Part shown: positions 55,389 through 63,749 of the stretch, piece after piece | How the letters are laid out: each line of letters starts with the position of its first letter | Position numbering within the stretch: position 1 is the stretch's first letter | Source: Planctomicrobium piriforme | GTDB taxonomy: Bacteria > Planctomycetota > Planctomycetia > Planctomycetales > Planctomycetaceae | Length of the DNA stretch: 64,000 nt | Assembly (NCBI RefSeq): GCF_900113665.1 | Contig: NZ_FOQD01000018.1 | Coordinates: 62,001-126,000, forward strand | Direction of reading: 5' to 3' | Translations under genes and position numbers: made by a program | Notes under the pieces: generated by a model | Databases searched by the model: none | Seen by the model: only the letters and a program-made list of their open reading frames with translations | What the model was told of the DNA's origin: nothing

Positions 55389-55472
55389 GGAGAGGGTGGG
55401 ATTTGAACCCACGAGCCCTTGCGGGCTGCCGGTTTTCAAGACCGGTGCATTCAGCCGCTCTGCCACCTCTCC
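55389..55472 (-). tRNA. tRNA-Ser (UGA)
   Basis: 84 bases, minus strand, 5' GGAGAGGTGGCAGAGCGG. The acceptor stem GGAGAGG pairs with CCTCTCC. The anticodon stem CCGGT/ACCGG encloses CTTGAAA, anticodon TGA. A long variable arm (GCCCGCAAGGGC) marks class II, and the T arm GTGGGTTCAAATCCCAC is canonical. No encoded CCA. Its 5' half is also present at 59263-59303. The tRNA is the integration site of the island to its right. Confidence 0.95.
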
Positions 55473-55474
55473 GG
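55434..55474. repeat. attachment site duplicate, left (in tRNA-Ser)
   Basis: A 41-base block from the anticodon loop (TTTCAAG) to two bases beyond the tRNA 5' end. It is identical to 59263-59303, in the same orientation. Confidence 0.9.
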
Positions 55475-55618
55475 CTGCACGACGGACGCAGTGACGTCTA
55501 ATTGACGACACATGCCCTCGTGTGATATACTACTGCTCGATACAACCCATTGGCCCTCAAAGGGTTGCGTCCGATGAGGGCTGATGCCACACCCACCCTT
55601 GGATTCAGGAGGTGCCGC

Positions 55619-56608
55619 ATGGCCGAGCAGTCTACCAGACCCACCCGTTCTCGCAAAGTTCGGCGATCAAAAGCCAAATGGAAAGAGGGGCGACCGCCCT
55701 GCCCTTTCCCCGACTTCCCACTTTCTCCGCACGCCACTGGCACATGGTGCAAGAAGATCGGCGGCAAGATCCATCACTTCGGCAGATGGGCACGCAAAGT
55801 CAGCGGGAAGCTGCAACGAGTCCCTGGCGACGGCTGGGAAGACGCTCTCAGGCTCTACAAGATTCAGGTCGAGGCCATTGTCACCGGCAAGCCTAAGCCA
55901 ATTCCCAGCGAACAACTGACGGTCGGGCAACTCTGCAACCAGTTCTATACGGCGAAGAAGCGAAGATTCGACGCCGGAGAAATCACCGCCCGAGCTTTCG
56001 GGGACTACTGCCGCACGACCGACATGATCGTCGCCCACTTCGGAACCAATGGTCTGGTCGTCGAGCTGACGCCTGCCGACTTCGAGCGGCTGCGGTCTGT
56101 CATGGCGAAACGCTGGGGGCCGGTCCGGCTGGGCAATGAGATCGGGCGAGTCCGGTCTGTGTTCAAATACGCAGCCGACTACCGGCTCATCGAGCGACCT
56201 GTTCACTTCGGCAATGAGTTCGTCAAACCGAAGATGGCCGTCGTGCGACGACATAAGCGGACCAGCGGCCGAACGAAGGTGCTGGAAGCAAATGAGCTCC
56301 GGCAACTCATCGCAGCAGCGGATCAGCCCCTCAAGGCGATGATCCTACTGGGGCTGAACTGCGGCTACGGCAATCACGATATCGCCGGCCTGCCCTTATC
56401 GGCGTTGGATCTCGATCGTGGATGGAGCGATTTCCCGCGACCGAAGACTGAGATCGACCGCCGCTGTCCGTTATGGTCGGAGACGCTCTCCGCGTTAGCG
56501 GACGCAATCGCAATGCGTCCCAAGGCCCGGAGGCAGGAGGACGACGGGCTGTGCTTCCTGTCTCCGCCTACGAGCGCGACGGATATAATAATACTTCAGA
56601 TTCCCTAG
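55619..56608 (+). pseudogene. tyrosine recombinase, catalytic C-terminus missing
   Basis: 329 residues of a planctomycete-type integrase. An N-terminal part (FPLSPHATGTWCKKIGGKIH, HFGRWA) precedes the core-binding domain (LTVGQLCNQFYTAKKRRFDAG, PVRLGNEIGRVRSVFKYAAD), and the catalytic domain begins (MILLGLNCGYGNHDIAGLPL, FPRPKTEIDRRCPLW). The frame ends at FLSPPTSATDIIILQIP, before the H-x-x-R, second H and the Tyr nucleophile. So the protein cannot recombine DNA. ATG 55619 is set by AGGAGG six bases upstream. After about 56570 the DNA belongs to the toxin gene, so the truncation came from a join with another sequence. Confidence 0.88.
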
Positions 56609-58356
56609 CCATCAACGGCGGGTACGACCTCACCTGGATTAACGGTGAGCTGCAGACCAGCCAGAGCCGATACCTCCGCGCGGAGACTACCTCCGCTGGG
56701 TCCACCTCGGACGACAACTACAACTCCGACAACGAAGCCGAGAACTTCGCGAATGACACCGATTTTATATCTGGTGGAGACTTTAGTGACGATGCATCCA
56801 GCTTTTTAGGTGATTTGAGTACCACCTTAGTGGGATATGACGCGCCGGGTCAGTTCCTCCACGGCGTCGGCGACAGCAATGACGCTCCGACCCAAACCAA
56901 GTTCGACAGTTGGACCAACGAACTCAACGGTGAATACTCCGAGTATTCGGAGTGGTCTGATGGTCATTGGGTGCAAGATACTTGGGCCGACGACACCAAG
57001 GCGAACCATATTGACCACCAGGAAGGACAGCTCGCGACCGGAGCTTCGGACGGCGGCAATCTGAACAAGGTCAACCAGGCCGTCGCCAACGCCGGCCCAC
57101 CAGCTCAACCGACGCAAACACCCGCCGGCGACAAGATCGATGACAAGAAAGAGGATACGGACCCTGGTGCTGGTGACGGTAAAACGCCGGAAATGGATCA
57201 GTCGGATGAGGCGAAGGATCACGTCGAACAACGAGTTCCCGGCGCTGATGTCAGCACGCCTCAACAGGTTGAAGACGACGCAAAAGCGAAAACCCAGGCA
57301 GTCGAAAACAAGCTCAGCGACGAGTCGATAAAGTACTATCGGGAACGCAATGCGTCGCTAACCTTGGCGATCTTGGACCAGCAAAAGAAGCTTGACCGTA
57401 TCACAGATCCTGTGAAGCGAGCAGCGATTCAAGGGATCATTGATGATTTTCGTCGTCAGCTCCGTGAAAACTACGATGCGTTGAAGGAGTACTGCAAAAC
57501 GGGCAGTGCCGCGAATGGAGTTGATCCGGTCGCGCAGTTGAAGTTCGACTCGAAACTGCTGCGGGTTCTGCAGAAAGCAATCGACTCTCCAAAGCTGTCG
57601 GCGGAAGTCAAAAGCAAGCTGAAAGAGCTGACCGAGCCCACCGCGTTGTTGAAGATGGCAGGGTTCATGACGGCCTATGCCGCCGCACATGCCTCACCGC
57701 TGGCCCCTGGGTTGGTGGTGGTCGACGCCTACTTCACGATCAGCGGCGGCATTGACATTGGCCTGGCGCTGCAGAAAATCTACCTTGAGGTCAACTCGGC
57801 GGTCGATGAAGACAGCCTCGATCAGGCGGCGAACGTCTTCATCGAAGAAGCCTCCGGGCCCCTCGCCGACGGCATTTTGTCAATTGCCCTGCTGGCCGCA
57901 GGCAAGGGAGCGGCGAAGTTTCACGAGAATTATCAGATAACCTGGGACACCAAATCAAGAAGTGTCACACTCAGCAGCGGAGGACTGGGAGAACTCGACC
58001 GCCTAAAGATTGTTAAGCGAGATAATCCGGGAAAACTTACGTTTGACCCAGCGACCAACTCCTGGAAATCACCCGGCGGATTGATATATGGTCCAGACAA
58101 AAAATATGGCAATCGTGTTGAACACGTTCTGAATCATCTTTCAGATCCATCCAAATCATTATTTAATGTGGATCGCACCAAGCTTGTTGGCCTTCTTGAT
58201 GAAGCATGGGCCAAAAAAGGAACACCTCTCCCGAAGGATCCAGGTGTCTACATAATCGACATGGGACGGGTTGTTGGAACTAAAGGTGAAACGAGAATAA
58301 GATTAGTCGTAATTCCAGGGACAAGCGAAGTAATTACTGCATATCCAATACACTGA
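56473..58356 (+). CDS. C-terminal remnant of a polymorphic toxin with RNase-like tip
   Basis: A 627-codon frame. Residues 1-33 overlap the integrase in another frame; homologous sequence probably begins around YERDGYNNTSDSLAINGGY. Residues 34-190 are Asp/Ser/Asn-rich, like the tail of a large RHS-type surface protein. Residues 200-270 are charged, 270-350 helical, and 385-480 contain hydrophobic helices (AYAAAHASPLAPGLVVVDAY, PLADGILSIALLAAGKGA), a pre-toxin region. The last 110 residues form a separate domain with H551 (RVEHVLNHLSDPSKS), IIDMGRVVG, GETRIRLVVIPGTSEV and TAYP at the very end, a layout like BECR-fold ribonuclease toxins. The start codon 56473 is uncertain. Confidence 0.65.
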   Translation: MVGDALRVSGRNRNASQGPEAGGRRAVLPVSAYERDGYNNTSDSLAINGGYDLTWINGELQTSQSRYLRAETTSAGSTSDDNYNSDNEAENFANDTDFISGGDFSDDASSFLGDLSTTLVGYDAPGQFLHGVGDSNDAPTQTKFDSWTNELNGEYSEYSEWSDGHWVQDTWADDTKANHIDHQEGQLATGASDGGNLNKVNQAVANAGPPAQPTQTPAGDKIDDKKEDTDPGAGDGKTPEMDQSDEAKDHVEQRVPGADVSTPQQVEDDAKAKTQAVENKLSDESIKYYRERNASLTLAILDQQKKLDRITDPVKRAAIQGIIDDFRRQLRENYDALKEYCKTGSAANGVDPVAQLKFDSKLLRVLQKAIDSPKLSAEVKSKLKELTEPTALLKMAGFMTAYAAAHASPLAPGLVVVDAYFTISGGIDIGLALQKIYLEVNSAVDEDSLDQAANVFIEEASGPLADGILSIALLAAGKGAAKFHENYQITWDTKSRSVTLSSGGLGELDRLKIVKRDNPGKLTFDPATNSWKSPGGLIYGPDKKYGNRVEHVLNHLSDPSKSLFNVDRTKLVGLLDEAWAKKGTPLPKDPGVYIIDMGRVVGTKGETRIRLVVIPGTSEVITAYPIH

Positions 58357-58371
58357 TCAGCGAGCACAGCT

Positions 58372-58584
58372 ATGCAATGTCCACGGTGTGATGGTCAAGG
58401 AATTGTCGAAAAACTGAGAGTGAGGAGCACGGGCGAAATACTGTATGTCTGCGATGAATGCGAAGCCACGTGGTTAGAAACTGAAAAAATCTCAATTGAT
58501 TCATTTCGCGATTTTACAACCTACATGAGGTCAATTGGGCTGAAAGGGCTTTTGCCAGAGATAGAGATTATCACGTCCGAGTAA
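58372..58584 (+). CDS. small zinc-ribbon protein, probable immunity protein
   Basis: 70 residues. C3-P-R-C6 and C27-x-x-C30 (MQCPRCDGQG and YVCDECEATW) form a zinc ribbon, and the end FRDFTTYMRSIGLKGLLPEI is a helix. The ATG is 16 bases after the toxin stop, typical of immunity genes, which bind and block the toxin tip of the same cell. Small CPxC...CxxC proteins of this shape are known next to polymorphic toxins. Its base composition is AT-rich like the toxin tip. Binding to the toxin is inferred. Confidence 0.65.
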   Translation: MQCPRCDGQGIVEKLRVRSTGEILYVCDECEATWLETEKISIDSFRDFTTYMRSIGLKGLLPEIEIITSE

Positions 58585-58686
58585 AATGGACGGCGGCGGG
58601 GTGGCAGGCAACGCCGTAGGGTCAAAAAACTCGGCCGAGGGTGTTGCAGGACAATTGTTCTTTGGCAATTGAACATCCAAACGGCT
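58585..58686. other. short spacer after the immunity gene
   Basis: No gene is visible. The sequence returns to high GC content within a few bases of the immunity stop codon. Confidence 0.3.
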
Positions 58687-59076
58687 TCAGACCGGTGGGC
58701 GTGGGCTGCCCGCCTGCACGCACGCCGGCGTCTCATTCCTGGCATTGTTCACCTCACTCGACGCCGGCACCGTCTCAAACCTCTCCCACTCCCGCGACAG
58801 CACCAGCGACTTCAGGAACTCCGGTTCCGCCTTCGGACCAAAACAGGCACCCGACAGGCCCAACATTACCACCACCGGCATCCGGTCATGAATGGAACTC
58901 ATCAACTGGTTTACGGACGTGGTGCTGATCGAGAACGACTCAATCGGCTGTTCCCGCTGGCTCCAGCGCTCCCACAGACCGGCCATGGCAAACGGCGCGT
59001 CATCAACCATGTGAATGTGAAACGGCTGCTTCTCTCTCCCAGCCCGCAGCCATTCATAGAACTAACTGGTCGGGAC
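58687..59076 (-). pseudogene. SRAP domain protein (YedK/HMCES), truncated and with stop codon
   Basis: Reading minus from 59076 the codons give V-P-T-S, a TAG (59064-59062), then FYEWLRAGREKQPFHIHM, AMAGLWERWSQREQPIESFS, STTSVNQLMSSIHDRMPVV, and FETVPASSEVNNARNET. These match the SRAP family: V-P-A-D-G-F-Y-E-W, the GLWE motif, T-x-x-A-N, H-D-R-M-P and V-N-N-x-R-N. The Gly before FYEW is a stop. The N-terminal part with the catalytic Cys2 (MCGRF) is absent. SRAP proteins bind abasic sites in single-stranded DNA. It lies inside the island, between the immunity gene and the right repeat. Confidence 0.8.
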
Positions 59077-59262
59077 GTGTCATCACTTCCCCGGTACCAC
59101 TTTTCTATCACCAACGGGAAGTGAGCGACAGTAAAGGAACAGAAAGAGTGGGTAGTATGTACTACTCAGGCCGATCAGAGCCGATCATGGGCGATCATGA
59201 ATGAGATTCGCTCACTGCGTCAGAGGCCGTATTTGACGGCACAGATTAGTGGCCCGGCAGTC

Positions 59263-59303
59263 TTTCAAGACCGGTGCATTCAGCCGCTCTGCCACCTCTC
59301 CGG
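59263..59303. repeat. attachment site duplicate, right (partial tRNA-Ser)
   Basis: 41 bases identical to 55434-55474, covering the 5' half of tRNA-Ser from the anticodon loop outward. It is not followed by the 3' half, so it is a remnant and not a gene. It marks the other end of the island. Confidence 0.9.
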
Positions 59304-59421
59304 AGATTTGACGACGGCGTCTGGCGGAAGACTATGAAACTCCGGGAACACCGTGCAAGTGTGACAGTGCTCGGGGCCGGGTGGTTCGAGAAATCCGCCT
59401 GATTGGTTGGTCTGAGACGGG

Positions 59422-62373
59422 TTATTGGCCGATTCGCTGGTTCAGGTGGGAAACCAGTTTTTCGATGCAGGGCTGCAGTGCGAAAAGGTGCGTGCTGATT
59501 TCGGCGGCGCGCTGGTCGCGGGCCAGGGTTTCGATCTGTTGGGCTGTGTCAACCAGATCCGGGAGTCGGAAATAGCTGGCGGTCCCCTTCAAAGAATGGG
59601 CGGTTCGTTCGAGAGTTTCGAAGTCGCTGGCGGCGAGTTCCGACTGCATGTTTTGCAGGTATTCGGGCGCCTGAACGCGGAGGATTTCTGCCAGCCCGGC
59701 GACGAGTTGCTCGTCTCCCCCCATCAGGCCGGCGGCGAATTCCCAGTCGAGGCCACAGTCATCTGACGCGGCAGAGGCCTGACGTGCCCCTGCAGACGCG
59801 ACGGGAGCTGGAAAGGCTGCGGAAGGGTGACGGCTGTCAGGCAGCGTGGAGATCACTTTGAACAGTGCGGCGGAGTCGATTGGCTTGGTGACGTATTCGT
59901 CCATCCCGGCCGCGAGGCAGCGGTCGCGCTCGCCGGCCATCGCTTCGGCGGTCATGGCGACGATAGGAATGTGTCCCCCATGTTCGCGTTCCCATTCGCG
60001 AATGACGGCGGTCGCTTCGCGGCCATCCATCACCGGCATCTGCAGATCCATCAGCACCAGATCGAACGGCTGCTCGATTGCCGCATTGACCGCGGCCTGA
60101 CCATCGCCGACGATGGTCACTTCGTGCTGCCAGCGGCGAAGGAATTCGACCGCCACCCGTTGATTGATGAGGCTGTCTTCGGCGAGCAAAATTCTCAACG
60201 GTCGGGCTTGAGTTGACTGCCCCTCGGTGATTGCAGGCGTATCGGAGTGGTCGAGCCCTCGGACCTGTCGGAGTGACCGCAGCAGGTCTCCGGCAATGAC
60301 CGGCTTCAGCAGAAACCCGCGCACGCCGGCGGGACGCATCTGCTCAAGGTCTGCCTGTTCGAGCCGGGGGGAAAGGATCAGGACCGGCGTCGGGTGTTTC
60401 GGCTGCAATTCCGCCAGGCGGTTTGCCAATTCAATGCTCGTCAGACCGGGGATGCGGTCATCGAGTATGACAATGTCGAAGGGATCGCTGCTGGCGAGGG
60501 CCTGACGCATGGCCGCAATGGCCGTGTCCGCTGATGCAGCGAGGACGCTTCGCATCTTCCAGCTCTGCAGGACTTCCTCGATCACCTGACGGGACTTGTC
60601 GTGGCTATCGATGATCAGAACCGACAATCCTGCAAGCTCTTGCTGGGTCTTGTCGTCAGGTTCCCCAGGCGCAAGCTCCACCAGACAATCGAAGGCACAT
60701 GTGGTCCCCTCCCCTGGCTGGCTCTGCATGCCGATATTCCCGTGCATCATGCCGACGAGTTTGGCGCAGATGCTCAGTCCGAGTCCTGTCCCGCCGTAGC
60801 GTCGCGTCGTCGAGGTATCCGCCTGAGAGAATGCCTTGAAAATGCGTGCCTGATCTTCCGGGGCGATCCCGATGCCGGTATCACTGACGGCGACATGCAG
60901 TCGCACTGAGTTGGGACTCACCGCTTCAGATCGAATCGTGACGTCGATGTCTCCCCGAGCGGTGAATTTGACGGCGTTGCTCACGAGATTCAGCAGCACC
61001 TGTTGCAAACGGCCGGGGTCGCCGACCAGCCGGTCTGGCGTTCCAGGAATGATACGACAGGTGAGTTCGAGCCCCTTCTCCTGGGCACGAACCCCCATCA
61101 CCCGCAACGCTCGCCCGACGGTTTCCTGCAGACTGAATTCGACCTGTTCGAGTTCGAGTTTCCCGGCTTCGATCTTCGAGAAGTCGAGAATGTCGTCCAG
61201 CAGCCGCAGCAATGCCTGGGCAGACTGATGCGCCATGGTGGCGTAGTCGGATTGCTGTGAAGAGAGCCGCGTTTTTGTCAGGAGTTCGAGCATCCCCATG
61301 ATGCCGTTCATCGGGGTGCGGATCTCGTGGCTCATGTTCGCCAGAAACTCGCTCTTGGCGTTGCTGGCGGCTTCGGCGGCTTCCTTCGCAAATTCCAGTT
61401 CGCGTTTGGAACGCGAGAGTTCGTCGGCAACTTTCTGCAGTTCATCCGCCAAGGCGGCGCGGCTTTCGGCGAACTGGGCACGGTCTTCCGCCTCCCGGCG
61501 TTTCCAGGCTTCTTCGCGCAGGGCGAGTTCCTGAGTGACAGATTTTTCCTGAACCTGATGATGATGCCGCATCACCCGGACCCGGCGGACGAGAGACTTC
61601 ACATGCGCCAGAATGACTTCTGTTTCCTGCTTCTTGCTGACGAAGTCATCGGCGCCCGATTCGAGCGCCTCGATCAGGTTCTGACGGCTTTCCATACCTG
61701 ATAGCATCAGCAGCCCAAGCTGACGATGATTGCGGTCAGCCCAGTCCCGCGCCAGGCGGCACAGTTCAAAGCCGTTCATCTCCGGCATCATCACGTCGAC
61801 GACGGCAACCTGAAACGGCTCGCGTTCGAGCATCCGCATCGCTTCCTGACCTGACGAAACGGCCGTCACATGGAAACCCGAATCGGTCAGCAGTCGAGTG
61901 AGTTCGGCGAGATAGGTCTGGCTGTCGTCGATCGCCAGCAGCCGGATTCCACCGGGGATGCGGCTCGAGGAGTCGGAGTCATCCGCCTGGACTGGCAGCG
62001 CATTCTTGAGCAGGCTGTCGATGACCGCCAGCAGGCTGGAATGCGATTCTTCCTTGGAGAGAAAGTGGTCAGCCCCGGCTTCGAGAGCAGCGATGTGATC
62101 CTGCTCGCGCTGGCTGCCGGTGAGGACGAGAATGGGAATGAGCTGCAGCGCGGGATCTGTCTTGATGTGCCGGCAGATCTCCAGCCCGGAACGATCGGCC
62201 AGATGCTGATCAAGCAGGATGAGATCGGGAAAAGCAGTGCGACATTCGGCGAAGGCGCGTTCGGCCGTTTCGGCGTGACGGACGCGATAGCCTGCCTGTT
62301 CCAGGAGCCGACGATACGTCAGCGCCTGGATGCGGCTGTCTTCGATGAGAAGAATGTCACTCATATCAATCAA
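59422..62373 (-). CDS. hybrid histidine kinase with four receiver domains and Hpt
   Basis: 983 residues, cytoplasmic. The order is: receiver 1 (4-125, ILLIEDSRIQALTYRRLL, LILLDQHLAD), receiver 2 (about 147-270, LLAIDDSQTYLAELTRLL, VAVVDVMMPEMNGFEL), a coiled coil, HisKA with H349 (NMSHEIRTPMNGIMGMLELL), ATPase (LLNLVSNAVKFTARG, DTGIGIAPEDQARIFKAF, GGTGLGLSICAKLV), receiver 3 (about 600-715, VLIIDSHDKSRQV), receiver 4 (about 735-855, RILLAEDSLINQRVAV, LVLMDLQMPVMDGREA) and Hpt (TAHSLKGTASYF). It is a complete multistep phosphorelay in one chain. It lacks a membrane sensor, so input comes through the N-terminal receivers. The next gene upstream on the strand is cheB, 34 bases away. Confidence 0.93.
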   Translation of the reverse strand: MIDMSDILLIEDSRIQALTYRRLLEQAGYRVRHAETAERAFAECRTAFPDLILLDQHLADRSGLEICRHIKTDPALQLIPILVLTGSQREQDHIAALEAGADHFLSKEESHSSLLAVIDSLLKNALPVQADDSDSSSRIPGGIRLLAIDDSQTYLAELTRLLTDSGFHVTAVSSGQEAMRMLEREPFQVAVVDVMMPEMNGFELCRLARDWADRNHRQLGLLMLSGMESRQNLIEALESGADDFVSKKQETEVILAHVKSLVRRVRVMRHHHQVQEKSVTQELALREEAWKRREAEDRAQFAESRAALADELQKVADELSRSKRELEFAKEAAEAASNAKSEFLANMSHEIRTPMNGIMGMLELLTKTRLSSQQSDYATMAHQSAQALLRLLDDILDFSKIEAGKLELEQVEFSLQETVGRALRVMGVRAQEKGLELTCRIIPGTPDRLVGDPGRLQQVLLNLVSNAVKFTARGDIDVTIRSEAVSPNSVRLHVAVSDTGIGIAPEDQARIFKAFSQADTSTTRRYGGTGLGLSICAKLVGMMHGNIGMQSQPGEGTTCAFDCLVELAPGEPDDKTQQELAGLSVLIIDSHDKSRQVIEEVLQSWKMRSVLAASADTAIAAMRQALASSDPFDIVILDDRIPGLTSIELANRLAELQPKHPTPVLILSPRLEQADLEQMRPAGVRGFLLKPVIAGDLLRSLRQVRGLDHSDTPAITEGQSTQARPLRILLAEDSLINQRVAVEFLRRWQHEVTIVGDGQAAVNAAIEQPFDLVLMDLQMPVMDGREATAVIREWEREHGGHIPIVAMTAEAMAGERDRCLAAGMDEYVTKPIDSAALFKVISTLPDSRHPSAAFPAPVASAGARQASAASDDCGLDWEFAAGLMGGDEQLVAGLAEILRVQAPEYLQNMQSELAASDFETLERTAHSLKGTASYFRLPDLVDTAQQIETLARDQRAAEISTHLFALQPCIEKLVSHLNQRIGQ

Positions 62374-62407
62374 ACGGTTCGTCAGTTCTCGCGGTCAGCA
62401 GGACAGG

Positions 62408-63448
62408 TCAATTGACGGCCTGATTCTCGGCCATAAGGGTGAGGATCTGGATCAGTTCAGAGGGAGAATGCCCCGAGTCTGCCGCACCCCGTTCACGGGC
62501 GGCCCGGGGCATCCCATAAATGAGACTACTGGCTTCATCCTGCACGAGGGTGCGACCGCCGCGTCGCCGCAGTTCCAGCAAGCCTTCAGCGCCGTCATCT
62601 CCCATGCCCGTCAGCAGAACGCCGATGGCGCGGCTTCCATAGACTTGAGCCAGGGATGAGAAAAGTGCATTGCCGGAGGGACAATGCAGTTCGCTTGAGG
62701 AGAATGGCGGCTTCAAAACAATCCGCTGCAGCTCTGCCGCACAGAGATGCTTGCCGCCGGGAGAGACCCAGATGCCAGGTGTCATGCGTTCATAAGGGCC
62801 TGCGATGCACACACGTTGCCCGGTGGTATCGCCCAGCCAACGGGCAAAGCCGGGGACAAAGTTCGCGGAAATATGCTGCACCAGCAAAATGGGAATCGGA
62901 TAGGGCCTGGGGATCTTTCCCAAAATGTCGACCAATACAGGCGGCCCTCCCGTGCTGGCGCAGATTCCGATGACATCTGCGATCGACGAGGCCTGAGAAA
63001 TTTCTTCGACCGGCGGTGATTTCAACGAACCCAGGCCGCGGCGCTTCACTTTCGCTTTCGACGCGATGAGCAATTCGGATCGCAGCAGCGGAGCGATTTT
63101 TTCGAGATGCAGCAGCACCGCCCCTTCCGGCTTTTCAACGACCGCGACTGCCCCTGCTTGTAGTGCTTCGAGTCCGAGATCGACTTCCTGCTGTTTCAGG
63201 CTCGCGCTGGCAACGACGATCGGCACCGGAGTGCGGCGCATGATCTCCCGCGTGGCCATGACGCCATCCATGTCGGGCATGTGCAGGTCCATCAGCACGA
63301 CATCCGGCCGGTATTTTTCCACAAAAGCAACCGCTTCTCGCCCGTTTTTGGCTTCGGCGATCACAGTGAAGCCGGAATCCCCTTCGATCATCCGCCTGAG
63401 GATTTCACGTTGAGTGACCGAGTCTTCCACGAGCAACAGGCGAATCAT
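62408..63448 (-). CDS. cheB: chemotaxis-type protein-glutamate methylesterase CheB
   Basis: 346 residues. The N-terminal receiver has the aspartate in VVLMDLHMPDMDG (D54) and K in EKP. The methylesterase domain has S165 in GICASTGGPP, H192 in LVQHISANFVPGF and D285 in GVLLTGMGDDGAEGL, the catalytic triad. It removes methyl groups from receptor glutamates and may also deamidate. Its neighbours are a hybrid kinase and a receiver-tailed protein, so it probably belongs to a chemosensory pathway of the alternative-function type. Start ATG 63448. Confidence 0.93.
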   Translation of the reverse strand: MIRLLLVEDSVTQREILRRMIEGDSGFTVIAEAKNGREAVAFVEKYRPDVVLMDLHMPDMDGVMATREIMRRTPVPIVVASASLKQQEVDLGLEALQAGAVAVVEKPEGAVLLHLEKIAPLLRSELLIASKAKVKRRGLGSLKSPPVEEISQASSIADVIGICASTGGPPVLVDILGKIPRPYPIPILLVQHISANFVPGFARWLGDTTGQRVCIAGPYERMTPGIWVSPGGKHLCAAELQRIVLKPPFSSSELHCPSGNALFSSLAQVYGSRAIGVLLTGMGDDGAEGLLELRRRGGRTLVQDEASSLIYGMPRAARERGAADSGHSPSELIQILTLMAENQAVN

Positions 63449-63749
63449 GGCTGGCCGCGGCGGAGAGAGGACAAATGATTCACCAGAGGGCCTGTCACGG
63501 AACGATCAAAAACGGCGCGGCTGCTGGCCGCAGTCAAAGGGGTCAGGGGTCAGAGGCGAGGGGTCAGGGAAATTCAATGAATGACTCCTGCCAACTCCTG
63601 TTGACCACTCAAAACTGCGGAGGAAACAAAACTTTGTATCGTCGGCAGTACGGTCTCTTGGTATCGTCGCAGCATCCTGTTCAAAGGGCAAGTAGCCATC
63701 TGCCAAGGTCGTGAAATCCGAAAATAGCGGCCAACAGCCGTGCTCTGCA
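63449..63749. other. intergenic region with repeat E
   Basis: A 301-base gap containing repeat E copy 2 (63535-63575). No supported gene. Confidence 0.4.
63535..63575. repeat. repeat family E, copy 2
   Basis: The inverse orientation of 21238-21278: CAAAGGGGTCAGGGGTCAG, then AGGCGAGGGGTCAGGGAAATTC. The outer 10-18 bases at each end match exactly; the middle differs by a few bases. Confidence 0.65.

Larger units (their letters stand above)
55434..59303. mobile_element. genomic island of 3.87 kb at tRNA-Ser
   Basis: The island is bounded by 41-bp direct repeats of the tRNA-Ser 5' half. An integrase gene begins 145 bases inside the left repeat and points inward, the usual layout. Cargo: a polymorphic toxin fragment, a zinc-ribbon protein and an SRAP pseudogene. 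The integrase is truncated, so the element is probably immobile now. The cassette is more AT-rich in its last third. Confidence 0.85.

Noticed and set aside
59240..59303. A second tRNA-Ser gene
   Set aside because: Only the 5' half is present; the variable arm, T arm and 3' acceptor strand are missing.
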